Source: Marinomonas arctica (GTDB lineage: Bacteria > Pseudomonadota > Gammaproteobacteria > Pseudomonadales > Marinomonadaceae). From it: a DNA stretch of 61,581 nucleotides. How positions within the stretch are numbered: position 1 is the first letter of the stretch; each line of letters opens with the position of its first letter. The stretch spans positions 1-61,581 of the forward strand of contig NZ_QHJF01000034.1 of NCBI RefSeq assembly GCF_003259225.1. Direction: 5' to 3'. Shown here piece by piece: positions 7,083 through 16,370 of the stretch. Below the pieces are notes generated by a model. The model saw only the letters and a list, made by a program, of their open reading frames with translations, ran no database searches and was not told the DNA's origin. The translations under genes were made by a program, and so were the position numbers.

Positions 7083-7955
7083 CTAAACCACTGAGCTTTC
7101 TTTCACGTCACTTAAAGCGTTGTTGATTTCTTTCCAAGTCAGTCCGCTGCGCTTTTTCGTTTCTGTTTTGGTTTGGGTGATTTGGATAATCTGCCCTGCG
7201 ATGGAGATGGCGATTTCGAAGGGCTTTTTGCCTGTAATTTCGTTAAGTCCTACTGGGCAGTGTACCGAGTCGATTTCAGCTTGACTGAATGAGGCGCTGA
7301 CGAGTCGTTTTTTGAAGCGTAGGGCTTTGGTTTTCGAGCCGATTAGGCCGATGAATCGGCAGTCTTTTCGATCCAATAACGCTTCCACTAGCTGATAGTC
7401 CAAGGCGTGGTCGTGGGTCATGACTAAGGCAATTTCGTTATGGCTCATGTGGTCGATGTGTTCCAACATGGATTCATACAAAAACGGTGTGACGTTGCTC
7501 GGTAAGCCTTTGATGTTGTGGTCTTGAGCTAGGTTCTCACGGCTGTCGACCCATGAAATTTTCGCCTGCATGTTGCCCAAGACATTGACCAAGGTGGTCG
7601 CCACGTGTCCCATACCAAAGATGGTAATTTTGTTGGCGGGTTCTGGAAAATATTCCAACAATACGCTGACCGCGCCGCCGCAACATTGGTTGGTTTTGGC
7701 GGCGAGGGGAAAGTGTTCCAGCAGATGAGAAGGCGAAGACGCATCTTGCAACATGGCGCGGGCTTTTTGGCAAATAGCGTATTCCAGCTGTCCGCCGCCG
7801 ATGGTGTCGAAGCTGTGTTCCTCGGTAATGATCATCTTGCTGGAGGATTCCCGCGGCGCAGAGCCTTGGGTGCCGATCACGGTGGCGATTACCCAAGCTT
7901 GCCCTGCTTTTTCCACTTCCTGTAACGCATGAACCCAACTCATAGACGACATCAT
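7083..7955 (-). CDS. xdhC: XdhC, molybdenum-cofactor insertion factor for xanthine dehydrogenase
   Basis: The 290-residue protein has the XdhC layout. The N-terminal part has VIATVIGTQGSAPRESSSKMII and IGGGQLEYAICQKA, and a CCGGAVSVLLEYF motif follows. The C-terminal Rossmann domain starts at KITIFGMGHVATTLVNVLG. XdhC binds sulfurated molybdenum cofactor and delivers it to XdhB; it is not part of the final enzyme. The gene overlaps the end of xdhB by 4 bp and closes the xdhA-xdhB-xdhC operon, followed by a strong hairpin terminator. Confidence 0.95.
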   Translation of the reverse strand: MMSSMSWVHALQEVEKAGQAWVIATVIGTQGSAPRESSSKMIITEEHSFDTIGGGQLEYAICQKARAMLQDASSPSHLLEHFPLAAKTNQCCGGAVSVLLEYFPEPANKITIFGMGHVATTLVNVLGNMQAKISWVDSRENLAQDHNIKGLPSNVTPFLYESMLEHIDHMSHNEIALVMTHDHALDYQLVEALLDRKDCRFIGLIGSKTKALRFKKRLVSASFSQAEIDSVHCPVGLNEITGKKPFEIAISIAGQIIQITQTKTETKKRSGLTWKEINNALSDVKESSVV

Positions 7956-10306
7956 AGGCTGGCTTCCTTCGCTACTTCTCCATTCATTCCCGCTTTATGA
8001 TTTTGCGCCGCTTGCATGGCGTAATATACCGCCTCAGGTGTCGCTGGCACGGCCAATGGTGGCGAGAATTTATGGTCAGCAACCGAAGCGCAGGCGTCTT
8101 TTAACGCGCACCAAACGGAAATTCCCAACATCAGTGGCGGTTCACCCACGGCTTTAGAGCGATAGACGGATTCTTCACTGTTGGCACGATCAAAGAGTTT
8201 GACGGTGAATTTTTCTGGAATGTCCGCCGAGGTTGGAATCTTGTAATTCGCTGGGCTGTTGGTGGTGATACGGCCTTTATCATCCCAGCTAAGTTCTTCT
8301 GAGGTGAGCCAGCCCATGCCTTGCACAAACGCGCCTTCGATTTGTCCGATGTCGATGTCCGCGTTAATTGAATCCCCCACGTCGTGAAGGATATCCACTT
8401 GAGTGACTTTGTATTCGCCGGTAAAGGTATCGACGATCACTTCTGCCACCGCTGCGCCATTAGCGTAATACAAGAAGGGTCGACCTTTGGCGGCTTTGCG
8501 GTCGTAACCAATTTTTGGCGTTTTATAAAAACCGGTAGACGACAAAGACACGCGGTTCATGTAGGCCAGTTTGATAAATTCAGGAAAGCCCATGGTCTCG
8601 CTGCCTAGAATCACTTGATCGTCTTCAATGGCAAAGGCATCGGCGGCGATAGCAAAATGCTCCATGGCGAATTCTTGCAAGCGGCCTTTGATCGTCATCG
8701 CTGCATCCAATGCCGCCATGCCGTTCAAATCGGTTCCTGCTGATGCCGCGGTGGGCGAGGCGTTAGGCACTTTATCAGTACGAGTCGAGCCGACGTTAAC
8801 GCGCTGGTAATCTATACCAAAGGCTTTGGCAACAATTTGCGCTACCTTGGTATAAAGCCCCTGCCCCATTTCTGTTCCGCCGTGGCTCACATGCACGCTG
8901 CCATCGGTGTAAACATGCAGCAAGGCGCCCCCTTGGTTTAAGTGTTTCGAGGTAAAGGAGATGCCGAATTTTACGGGGGTCAGTGCCAGTCCCTTTTTCA
9001 AGAAAGGGCTTTGCTTGTTAAAGGCGTTAATCGCTTGGCGACGCGCCCGGTAATCCGAGCTGGCTTCCAATTCTTCCATCAGCGTCAGCAACACATCGTC
9101 ATCGACTTTTTGCCCATACGGCGTGGTGTCTTTACCGGCTTGATAACAATTCAGTTTGCGAATGTCTAAGGCATCTTTGCCTACCGCACAGGCGATTTCT
9201 TCGATGACGTTTTCCGCCAACAAAACGCCTTTAGGTCCACCAAAACCTCGGAAAGCAGTATTAGACACCGTATGGGTTTTGCCACGATAACCACTGATGC
9301 GAGCATTCGGTAAAAAGTAAGCATTGTCGGCATGAAACATCGCGCGGTCGACCACGCCGTCGGACAGGTCTGCCGTACAACCACATTTGCCCACCATGTC
9401 GTATTCTGCCGCGAGGATTTCCCCTTCATCGGAAAAGCCCACTTGGTAGCTGTTCCAAAAATCATGACGTTTACCCGTTTGTACCATGTCATCTTGGCGT
9501 GGCATACGGTATTTCACCGGACAACCATTGCGCACAGCCAATACGGCAGCGGTACAGCCAAGTACAGCGGCTTGCGATTCTTTACCGCCAAAGCCGCCAC
9601 CCATACGACGCACTTCAACAAGCACCTGCGCGACAGGCAAACCCAGTACACGTGCCACCAGCTTTTGCACTTCGGCAGGATGCTGGGAAGACGCAAATAC
9701 CTGCACTCCGCCGTCTTCATTTGGCACAGCCACACTGATTTGCCCTTCTAGGTAAAAGTGTTCTTGGCCTTTGATATATAAGTCCGACTTAATCCGACGC
9801 GGCGCCGCTGCCATGGCTTCCGTGGCATTACCACATTGAATGGTATGGGTGGGTAGCACAAACTCTTGGCGCTCTAATGATTGACGAGGATGCAAGGTCG
9901 CTTCTCGCGGTTGATAGACAATCTCGGCTAACCGTACGGCTTGTTTCGCCGCGCGCAAACTGGTGGCTGCCACGGCAAAAATCGGTTGCCCAATATAATG
10001 CACGAAATTACCCGCCAACATTAAATCCCCACTTAATACGGGGGAAACATCTGGATCACCAGGAATGTCTGCTTGCACAATCACATCCACCACGCCGGGA
10101 TAAGCACGGACTTTATCCAAATTGATCGACACAATATCCGCGTGAGCTTCCGTCGATAAGCCCGTTGCCACATGCAATTCATTCGGCCATTCTGGCATGT
10201 CATCGATATAAATCGCTTGGCCTGTCACATGTTTAATCGCCGATTCATGGATCGGCAAAAGGCCTTTTTGAGAAGAGATAGCAAAATCTTGTGGCAGTTT
10301 ACGCAT
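7952..10306 (-). CDS. xdhB: Xanthine dehydrogenase molybdopterin subunit
   Basis: The start was set at the ATG of MRKLPQDFA (GGAGG upstream) rather than 16 codons earlier, giving 784 residues, the usual size. The substrate-binding fold begins at SAIKHVTGQAIYIDDMP. Mo-domain motifs include GGGFGGKESQ, AFRGFGGPKG and GTEMGQGLYTKV, with the active-site Glu in the VGEPPLML segment near the C terminus. It oxidises hypoxanthine to xanthine and xanthine to urate, passing electrons to XdhA. It overlaps xdhA by 8 bp. It feeds urate to HpxO, encoded about 11 kb to the right. Confidence 0.95.
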   Translation of the reverse strand: MRKLPQDFAISSQKGLLPIHESAIKHVTGQAIYIDDMPEWPNELHVATGLSTEAHADIVSINLDKVRAYPGVVDVIVQADIPGDPDVSPVLSGDLMLAGNFVHYIGQPIFAVAATSLRAAKQAVRLAEIVYQPREATLHPRQSLERQEFVLPTHTIQCGNATEAMAAAPRRIKSDLYIKGQEHFYLEGQISVAVPNEDGGVQVFASSQHPAEVQKLVARVLGLPVAQVLVEVRRMGGGFGGKESQAAVLGCTAAVLAVRNGCPVKYRMPRQDDMVQTGKRHDFWNSYQVGFSDEGEILAAEYDMVGKCGCTADLSDGVVDRAMFHADNAYFLPNARISGYRGKTHTVSNTAFRGFGGPKGVLLAENVIEEIACAVGKDALDIRKLNCYQAGKDTTPYGQKVDDDVLLTLMEELEASSDYRARRQAINAFNKQSPFLKKGLALTPVKFGISFTSKHLNQGGALLHVYTDGSVHVSHGGTEMGQGLYTKVAQIVAKAFGIDYQRVNVGSTRTDKVPNASPTAASAGTDLNGMAALDAAMTIKGRLQEFAMEHFAIAADAFAIEDDQVILGSETMGFPEFIKLAYMNRVSLSSTGFYKTPKIGYDRKAAKGRPFLYYANGAAVAEVIVDTFTGEYKVTQVDILHDVGDSINADIDIGQIEGAFVQGMGWLTSEELSWDDKGRITTNSPANYKIPTSADIPEKFTVKLFDRANSEESVYRSKAVGEPPLMLGISVWCALKDACASVADHKFSPPLAVPATPEAVYYAMQAAQNHKAGMNGEVAKEASL

Positions 10307-11795
10307 GAGTGCTTGCCTCCAAACCTGTCGATAAAATTGAGTCACTGACAGCATGGCCTGAGAAAGTCACCACGTCGGTACCATTCAGCTCTAACCATGC
10401 CTTGCGAATCAGGTTGCATGCCATGTCTAAACGATATGCCGCGCTGGCTCGCATGTCGCTCATGGGGGTTAATTCGCTGCGCAATGCTTCGATGGCTTGG
10501 TTTAACGCGTGCTCGTCATTAATGCGTTTGCCTGTCAATGCGGCTTCGGCTTTGCGTCCTCGAATCGGCGTCGCTGCCATGCCACCAAACGCCAAACGCA
10601 CATCGGTTAATTCGCCATTATCGACAGCAAAACGAACCGCTAACATGGCACTGGAAATATCGTCTTCCATGCGTTTCGAGACTTTATAAAAACGATGGAA
10701 TTGCGCGAGCTTATCGAGGGATACATCAAACGAGGCGATCATTTCATCTTTTGCTAATTGGGTTTGCTTGTAGCCTAGATAGAAGTCTGCGATGTTCACG
10801 GCTCTGGTGCTGCCGTCATTTTTCAATAATTGGATGTCGGCATCAAACGCCAGCAATAGCGGAGGTAAATCGGCAATCGGGGAAGCATTTGCGACGTTGC
10901 CGCCAATGGTGCCACGGTTACGAATTTGTCGAGAGGCTATGCGACTTAACAAAGCGTTCATCTGTGGATACTGCGTCTTACTGAACGCTTCCAGCTCGCT
11001 GTAAGTGACGGATGCGCCGATGGTCAAGGTGGTTTCTGCAACGTGTAGCTGTTTCAGCTCAGCCACGCAAGATACATCGATCAGGGTGTCAAAATCGCGA
11101 TAGCGTTGCGTGTTTTCTAGCATCAAATCTGTTCCACCCGCAATCAAGGTCGCTGCTGGATTCGCTTTTAATGCCTGAGCAAGTTGTTCTAAATCTGTCG
11201 GCTGTAAGTAATTACGACTGTGTTTGGGCTCTTTTTGCAGGCTTTCTAACTGCGTTTTGACTTGATTATTTTGGCTCATTAGCTCAGTGAAAGGTTCCAC
11301 TGAGCTTGCCATGTCACTCATAGACAAGCCCGCATCGATGATCGGGCGATAGCCTGTGCAACGGCATAGATTCCCAGAAATTGCGTCGCACACCGCTTCG
11401 CGGTCGATTGATTGCTCGGCGCGCTGCGCGTTTTCATAAAGCCCCGCCAATGACAACACAAAACCCGGTGTACAAAAGCCGCATTGAGAGCCGTGATGCG
11501 TCACCATGGCTTGCTGAGCTGGGTGCAATTCACCCGCTTTTGATAAATACTCCACCGAAACGATGTGTTTACCCGCCAAAGATTGAATCGGCGTAATGCA
11601 CGAATTGAGTGTCGAGTACCTAAGTTCGCCGTCTTCCAACGCACCAACAAGTAGCGTACATGCACCACAATCGCCAGATCCACAGCCTTCTTTTGTCCCC
11701 GTTAAGCCACGCTTTTCTCTCAGGTAGCGCAACGCTGTAAAGTCGCTAGGGAGCGTGTTATCGTCGATGAGCTCATCGTTTAGTATAAATTGCAA
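10299..11795 (-). CDS. xdhA: Xanthine dehydrogenase FAD/iron-sulfur subunit
   Basis: The start was set at a TTG (residues QFILNDELID follow) because AAGGAG lies exactly 6 nt upstream. A longer reading begins with 27 unrelated hydrophobic residues. The 498-residue protein has a plant-type 2Fe-2S domain (EGCGSGDCGACTLLVG), a second 2Fe-2S domain (QCGFCTPGFVLS and GNLCRCTGYRPI), and an FAD domain (LIAGGTDLML and IRNRGTIGGNVANASPIAD). It takes electrons from XdhB to NAD+. It is the first gene of the xdh operon. The region upstream to the divergent cupin gene should hold the promoter. Confidence 0.93.
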   Translation of the reverse strand: MQFILNDELIDDNTLPSDFTALRYLREKRGLTGTKEGCGSGDCGACTLLVGALEDGELRYSTLNSCITPIQSLAGKHIVSVEYLSKAGELHPAQQAMVTHHGSQCGFCTPGFVLSLAGLYENAQRAEQSIDREAVCDAISGNLCRCTGYRPIIDAGLSMSDMASSVEPFTELMSQNNQVKTQLESLQKEPKHSRNYLQPTDLEQLAQALKANPAATLIAGGTDLMLENTQRYRDFDTLIDVSCVAELKQLHVAETTLTIGASVTYSELEAFSKTQYPQMNALLSRIASRQIRNRGTIGGNVANASPIADLPPLLLAFDADIQLLKNDGSTRAVNIADFYLGYKQTQLAKDEMIASFDVSLDKLAQFHRFYKVSKRMEDDISSAMLAVRFAVDNGELTDVRLAFGGMAATPIRGRKAEAALTGKRINDEHALNQAIEALRSELTPMSDMRASAAYRLDMACNLIRKAWLELNGTDVVTFSGHAVSDSILSTGLEASTHA

Positions 11796-12048
11796 AGCGC
11801 TCTCCTTAATTAAAATAGTCTCTATGATGGTGGTTATGATAATAGTTGAAATGCAAAAACCTGACCAATCGTACAAAGTTTAATTAAAAACTAATCTCCT
11901 TCCCCGAACAATCAATTTTGCAACGCCAAACACACTATATCCAACCGAAACACACATTGAACGCTCAAAAAAGGTTATCACCCTAGAAAAACTTGCAAAT
12001 GAGTTTTATTATCACTAACTGAATTTAAGCAAGTAACCCAAGGTGGAC

Positions 12049-12354
12049 ATGATGAATAAACTTAATATTAGGGAACAATTTGCTCTGCTATCAGAAGAGT
12101 GGGCACCAAAAGTCATTGCCAAGTCAAATGGACAATCCATCAGAATTCTCAAAGGCAGCGGTGAACTTGGCTGGCATCAACATGAGAATGACGAAAAAGT
12201 CATCATTGTCTTCAAAGGCCAACTCACATTAAAACTGAAATCTTCCCACGACATCATCCTCAATGAGGGCGATATGTATGTGATGCCAAAAGGTGTCGAT
12301 CATTGCCCAGTCGCACAGCCCGACACACACTTCATGATGATAGAGCCAACTTAG
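12049..12354 (+). CDS. Small cupin-domain protein
   Basis: This single-domain cupin of about 101 residues has motif 1 (GWHQHENDEKVIIVFKGQL, with metal-ligand His-x-His and Glu-type residues) and motif 2 (EGDMYVMPKGVDHCPV, with the last His). An ATG 3 nt later is an alternative start; AAGG lies upstream of both. It is divergent from xdhA with a 250-bp gap. Small cupins beside catabolic genes may bind metal or act as isomerases or stabilising proteins; the substrate is unknown. Membership in purine breakdown is inferred from position only. Confidence 0.85.
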   Translation: MMNKLNIREQFALLSEEWAPKVIAKSNGQSIRILKGSGELGWHQHENDEKVIIVFKGQLTLKLKSSHDIILNEGDMYVMPKGVDHCPVAQPDTHFMMIEPT

Positions 12355-12465
12355 TCTGCACTCCAAGGTGAGCGTAAAAAATACAGCTAGAACGACAAAG
12401 ATATCGCACTGTTAAAAATTTAGGTCTAAAATAAGACTTAAATTTAGTACTTAATTGAGGTTCCC

Positions 12466-12717
12466 ATGAGACAAGTCTTAGCCAATTACACAGCCAGTAT
12501 TTCTGAATTAAAGAAAAACCCAACGGCTTTACTTAACGAATCTGGTGGCTCTGCTATCGCCATTTTAAACCACAATAAGCCAGCGGCTTACCTCGTCCCT
12601 GCTGAGGCCTATGAGCTTTTGATGGAAATGGTCGATGATATTGAACTAGCAAAACTGGTTGAGGCTCGCCGTACTGATTTATCTAAAGCCATCGAAGTGA
12701 GTTTAGATGACTTATAA
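12466..12717 (+). CDS. Phd/YefM-family antitoxin (RelB-like)
   Basis: The 83-residue protein reads MRQVLANYTASISELKKNPTALLNESGG then AIAILNHNKPAAYLVPAEAYELLM, the classic YefM/Phd fold. A helical tail (VEARRTDLSKAIEVSLDDL) follows. It overlaps the downstream toxin gene by 11 bp. It is a second TA pair, inserted between the cupin gene and the ABC importer of the purine region, so that insertion may be recent. Confidence 0.92.
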   Translation: MRQVLANYTASISELKKNPTALLNESGGSAIAILNHNKPAAYLVPAEAYELLMEMVDDIELAKLVEARRTDLSKAIEVSLDDL

Positions 12718-12994
12718 ATTAAAATTTCTCCCTGCTGCTCTAAAAGAATGGCGAAAATTAGCACCAAACATTCAAACACAGTTTAAAAAGAAGCTAGCAG
12801 AGCGACTAGACAACCCGCATGTTCCTGCCTCAAAGCTGCGCGGTTATGATTCTGTCTATAAAATAAAACTAAGAACCTCAGGCTACCGCCTAGCTTATGA
12901 AGTCATAGACGATGAAGTCGTCGTTTATGTGCTGGCAATTGGAAAACGAAACAAAGACACGGTGTATAAAAAACTCGCCTCTCGAGTGAGTTGA
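12707..12994 (+). CDS. RelE-family mRNA interferase toxin
   Basis: The 95-residue protein has the RelE signature MTYKLKFLPAALKEWRKLAPNIQTQFKKKLAERLDNP, KLRGYDSVYKIKLRTSGYRLAYEV and VYVLAIGKRNKDTVY. RelE toxins cut mRNA in the ribosomal A site; the Lys and Arg residues of the RLAYEV strand and the terminal Tyr region correspond to the basic catalytic surface. Its start lies inside the antitoxin gene. Confidence 0.92.
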   Translation: MTYKLKFLPAALKEWRKLAPNIQTQFKKKLAERLDNPHVPASKLRGYDSVYKIKLRTSGYRLAYEVIDDEVVVYVLAIGKRNKDTVYKKLASRVS

Positions 12995-13150
12995 TATCGC
13001 ACCGTTTTGTTTCACCTCCTCGATAAAAAACCTCATAGGTTTTTCTACACCCCGCTATAAATGTCAGTTTATTCCAATTAATTCAATGAGTTAAATAAGC
13101 GCCTATGATTCTATAAAAATATGGAACGATTGTTGCTAAATACAAACAAT

Positions 13151-13159
13151 ATGAAACAA
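13151..13159 (+). promoter_or_regulatory. Candidate operator ATGAAACAA upstream of the ABC importer
   Basis: The 9-mer ATGAAACAA lies 40 bp upstream of the importer start. The same 9-mer occurs midway between uraD and uraH and upstream of hpxO. An overlapping inverted repeat ATTGTT/AACAAT (13129-13150) is adjacent. No binding protein is known from the sequence. Confidence 0.35.
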
Positions 13160-13198
13160 GCGGGTCTTTAACCCCTATTAATTGTATGGAGTAAAGCT

Positions 13199-14194
13199 AT
13201 GAGTAAGGCAAAGAAAACAGCAATCCGTTTAACGCTTCTGGCCAGTCTTGTCTCCAGTGTTTCTGCCATGGCGGCAGATCAGGTGACATTTCAATTAGAT
13301 TGGCTACCAGGTGGCGACAAAGCACCTGTCTATGTGGGAATTCAACAAGGTTTCTTTGCGGACGAAGACTTAGAGGTCAAGATCGCCAGCGGTCGTGGTT
13401 CCACCGATGCGCTAACCAAAATGGCAACAGGCCAATCAGACATTGGTAGCTCTGATATTGGAGCGTTAATGGCAGCCAAAGCCCTTGATAAAGTACCCGT
13501 TGTAGCGGTTTACCCCTACTTCACTCAAGCACCACACGCCTTTTTCGTGCTTAAAAGCAGTGGCATCACCTCCATTCAAGATTTAAAAGGCAAAAAAGTC
13601 GCCACCTCTCCTTTCACGTCATCCAATGCTTTTTTACCCTTGATCTTAAAGCAAAATGGCTTGAGCGAAACAGACATTCAATTAGTGAAATCCGATCCGG
13701 GCGCGCTCGCGCCAATGATGATAACAGGCAGCACCGACGCCATTATCGCTTGGGTCACCAACACGGCACTTTATGACGCACAAGCAAAAGGCGCAGGCAA
13801 GGAGCTGATCGAAATGCCGTGGTCGAATTCAGGCTTGTCTCTTTATAGTTCGTCTGTTTTGGCTTCTGAGAAATTCTTAACTGAACGTCCTGATGTCGCC
13901 AAACGCTTTATCAAAGCCTTCGCCAAGTCCATTGAGTTCACTTACGCCAATCCAGACCAAGCCGGTATCGATTTGCACAAAATGGTGCCAGAAGTGGACG
14001 CCAGTATTGTTTCTGCACAAATTAAGAGCATTTACAACCTGGTCTACAACGATGTGACGACACAAGACGGCTTTGGTAATTTTACCGATGAGCGCATTCA
14101 AAAAACCTGGGAGTACGTGGCAGAAGCCAATGGCCTATCAAAAGATGCCCTCGACCCTGCAACAGCAGTAAACAACAACTTTAAGCCGGAGTAA
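13199..14194 (+). CDS. NMT1/ThiY-type periplasmic substrate-binding protein of an ABC importer
   Basis: The 331-residue protein has a Sec signal peptide ending in SAMA-AD. The mature start QVTFQLDWLPGGDKAPVYVGIQQGFF is the hallmark of the NMT1/ThiY/SsuA-type binding proteins for pyrimidine-like and sulfonate ligands. It is the first gene of an operon with an ATPase and a permease (spacing 4 bp, then an overlap), followed by a deaminase and a 2-oxoglutarate oxygenase. The context suggests a modified nucleobase or other heterocycle as ligand; that is inference. A palindrome-like element lies in the promoter region. Confidence 0.92.
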   Translation: MSKAKKTAIRLTLLASLVSSVSAMAADQVTFQLDWLPGGDKAPVYVGIQQGFFADEDLEVKIASGRGSTDALTKMATGQSDIGSSDIGALMAAKALDKVPVVAVYPYFTQAPHAFFVLKSSGITSIQDLKGKKVATSPFTSSNAFLPLILKQNGLSETDIQLVKSDPGALAPMMITGSTDAIIAWVTNTALYDAQAKGAGKELIEMPWSNSGLSLYSSSVLASEKFLTERPDVAKRFIKAFAKSIEFTYANPDQAGIDLHKMVPEVDASIVSAQIKSIYNLVYNDVTTQDGFGNFTDERIQKTWEYVAEANGLSKDALDPATAVNNNFKPE

Positions 14195-14198
14195 CGGC

Positions 14199-15005
14199 AT
14201 GGATAACCAAACACCAATAGACGACAACGGCAAAGCGGCTTACGTCAGCATGAAAAATGTGGGTCATAAATATGACCCACGCCCAGAAACGCCCATGGTA
14301 GTGCAAGACATTAACTTGGACATTCATCGCCACGAGTTTGTGGCGGTGGTAGGGCCGTCTGGCTGTGGCAAATCCACCTTATTACGTATGGTGGCGGGGT
14401 TACTCATTCCGTCTCATGGTCAGGTATCCGTGTTCAATTTGCCCGTGACCGAGCCACGCGATGACGTGGGTATTGTTTTCCAAAAAGCCAATTTATTGCC
14501 TTGGTTAACCGTACGTAAAAACGTGCTGTTTCCGCTCAAACACAAATATGGCCGCTATTCTGCCAGCGATGAAAAACGCGCCAATGAACTATTAGAAATG
14601 GCCGGATTGACTCAGTTTGCTGACAAGATGCCAGACGAGCTATCTGGCGGCATGCAGCAACGTGTCGGCATTGTCCGCGCACTGTTGCTTAATCCAGACA
14701 TTCTATTGATGGATGAACCCTTCTCGGCGCTCGATGCCTTGACGCGAGAGCAAATCGGTTTTGACCTGCTCGATATCTGGAAAGAGCATCCAAAAACCGT
14801 GCTGTTTATCACCCATTCCATTAGTGAAGCGGTGTTACTGTCTGATCGTATTTTAGTCATGAGCAAACGTCCTGGCACAGTGCTGGATCTGATCGAGGTG
14901 GATTTACCGCGACCTCGTTCATCTAAAACCATTAACTCCCCACGTTTTGCTGAGCTAACTGACAAAATTAGAGGCTATATTTATGAACCCAACGTACCAG
15001 CCTAA
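14199..15005 (+). CDS. ABC importer ATPase (SsuB/TauB/ThiZ type)
   Basis: The 268-residue protein has Walker A GPSGCGKST, Q-loop VGIVFQKANLLPW, signature LSGGMQQR, Walker B ILLMDEPFSALD and a switch His (LFITHSISEA). This pattern is typical of nitrate/sulfonate/taurine/pyrimidine importers. It lies 4 bp after the binding-protein gene, and its 3' end overlaps the permease gene by 23 bp, so the three are translated together. It powers uptake of the ligand held by the 13199-14194 protein. Confidence 0.95.
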   Translation: MDNQTPIDDNGKAAYVSMKNVGHKYDPRPETPMVVQDINLDIHRHEFVAVVGPSGCGKSTLLRMVAGLLIPSHGQVSVFNLPVTEPRDDVGIVFQKANLLPWLTVRKNVLFPLKHKYGRYSASDEKRANELLEMAGLTQFADKMPDELSGGMQQRVGIVRALLLNPDILLMDEPFSALDALTREQIGFDLLDIWKEHPKTVLFITHSISEAVLLSDRILVMSKRPGTVLDLIEVDLPRPRSSKTINSPRFAELTDKIRGYIYEPNVPA

Positions 15006-15774
15006 CTCTTGGCTTGCCCAGCAAGCGAATCGCTTTGCGCCAGCTTTATTCTTTATCGGTCTCGTGCTGCTCTGGGAACTTATCTGTCGTTTCGGCAATG
15101 TGCCAAACTATATTCTGCCTTCTCCATCGGCTATTTTTATGGCATTTTTTGATGTGGAGTTTTCTCGCTGGTTAACGCATCTTTGGGCGACCTTACGAGT
15201 CGCTTTGATGGGTTTTGTCTTGTCTATCGTCATTGCCATTCCACTGTCGATTGGCATGATGCGCTCACAATTAATGAACCGTGTGCTCTATCCTGCGTTG
15301 ATTGTCATTCAATCTACCCCAGTTGTCGCCGTGGCGCCTTTGATCATCGTATTGCTTGGCACCGATGACCCATCTCGCGTACTCATCACCTGCTTAATCA
15401 CCTTCTTCCCTTTGGTGGTATCCACCACAACGGGCATGCTGGAAACGCCACCCGAAATGATTGAGCTGAGCCAATCCTTGCGAGCTCCGCGTTATCGTGA
15501 AACCTGGCAGATTCGCATTCCGTATGCGATCCCGCACATTTTCAGTGGCCTTCGAGTCTCTATCACCTTGGCGATTATCGGGGCTGTGGTGGCCGAGTTC
15601 GTCGCGGCGGAAGAAGGCTTGGGCTATTTCATTCAATTCTCCACGTCATTCTTTAAAATTCCACAGGCGTTTGCTGGGCTGATCTTTTTGTCGATTATCA
15701 GTTTGTTACTGTTTAAATCGATCCAGTGGATTCAGGCGTGGTTTTTTCCGTGGAGCCTTCCTAAAAAGAAATAA
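14983..15774 (+). CDS. ABC importer permease (SsuC/TauC type)
   Basis: The 263-residue protein has about six membrane segments starting at FAPALFFIGLVLLWELICRF. The EAA loop for ATPase docking is ELSQSLRAPRYRETWQIRIPYAIPHIFSGL. It belongs with the NMT1-type binding protein and the ATPase just upstream. The start ATG lies within the ATPase gene. A deaminase gene follows after 13 bp, so uptake and first catabolic step appear to share a transcript. Confidence 0.94.
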   Translation: MNPTYQPNSWLAQQANRFAPALFFIGLVLLWELICRFGNVPNYILPSPSAIFMAFFDVEFSRWLTHLWATLRVALMGFVLSIVIAIPLSIGMMRSQLMNRVLYPALIVIQSTPVVAVAPLIIVLLGTDDPSRVLITCLITFFPLVVSTTTGMLETPPEMIELSQSLRAPRYRETWQIRIPYAIPHIFSGLRVSITLAIIGAVVAEFVAAEEGLGYFIQFSTSFFKIPQAFAGLIFLSIISLLLFKSIQWIQAWFFPWSLPKKK

Positions 15775-15787
15775 AATAGAGACAGAT

Positions 15788-16264
15788 ATGACATTAAATA
15801 CTAAAGACACAGACTTTTTACGCCAAAGCTTTGCCCTTGCAGAAGAAGCAAAGCACCAAGGCATTCACCCTTTTGCAGCGATCTTGGTCGACGACGAAGA
15901 CAATGTACTGATGACGCAGGTTAACGGCTACTTGCCCGACTTCGATATGACAGGCCACGCTGAACGCAAGTTAATGACGCGCGCCAGCAAAGCCTATCGC
16001 CCTGACTTTTTGGCAAAGTGCACTATGTACGTTTCCGCCGAGCCTTGCGCCATGTGTGCTGGTGCCGCCTATTGGGCAGGATTAGGACGCCTTGTGTATG
16101 GATTAAGTGAACACAGCTTGAAACAAATCACTGGCAACCATCCAGAAAACCCAACCTTGGCCTTACCTTGTCGTACCGTGTTTGAATCGGGGCAACGACA
16201 AGTCGAAGTCATTGGACCTTGCCTTGAAGAAGAGGCAGCAAAATTGCATGAAGGTGTTTGGTAA
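15788..16264 (+). CDS. Zinc-dependent nucleobase/nucleoside deaminase (guanine-deaminase type)
   Basis: The 158-residue protein of the cytidine-deaminase fold has zinc and proton-shuttle motifs GHAERKLM (His and Glu) and PCAMCAGAAYWAG (two Cys). The size and the HAE...PCxxC order fit the GuaD/TadA/CodA-like small deaminases. The ring substrate could be guanine, a methylated or oxidised purine, or a cytosine derivative. It lies between the ABC importer and the 2-oxoglutarate oxygenase and next to urate genes, which makes a purine-type base the first guess. Confidence 0.9.
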   Translation: MTLNTKDTDFLRQSFALAEEAKHQGIHPFAAILVDDEDNVLMTQVNGYLPDFDMTGHAERKLMTRASKAYRPDFLAKCTMYVSAEPCAMCAGAAYWAGLGRLVYGLSEHSLKQITGNHPENPTLALPCRTVFESGQRQVEVIGPCLEEEAAKLHEGVW

Positions 16265-16370
16265 GCCATAAAGCAATAGTGACGCAATAAAAAAAGTAAT
16301 CGGAGTAGAAGCAGTCAAGCGCCTCAAAACGCTGGGTCATTGCTCCATTTTCCATTAGGAGGAGACCATA

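Noticed and set aside
9332..9751. Long frame inside xdhB on the other strand
   Set aside because: It is the shadow of a well-conserved gene; composition is rich in His, Arg and Cys without domain logic.
12466..12994. TA pair as part of the purine operon
   Set aside because: A RelE/YefM pair is a common mobile module; it has its own coupling and no functional link to purine genes.
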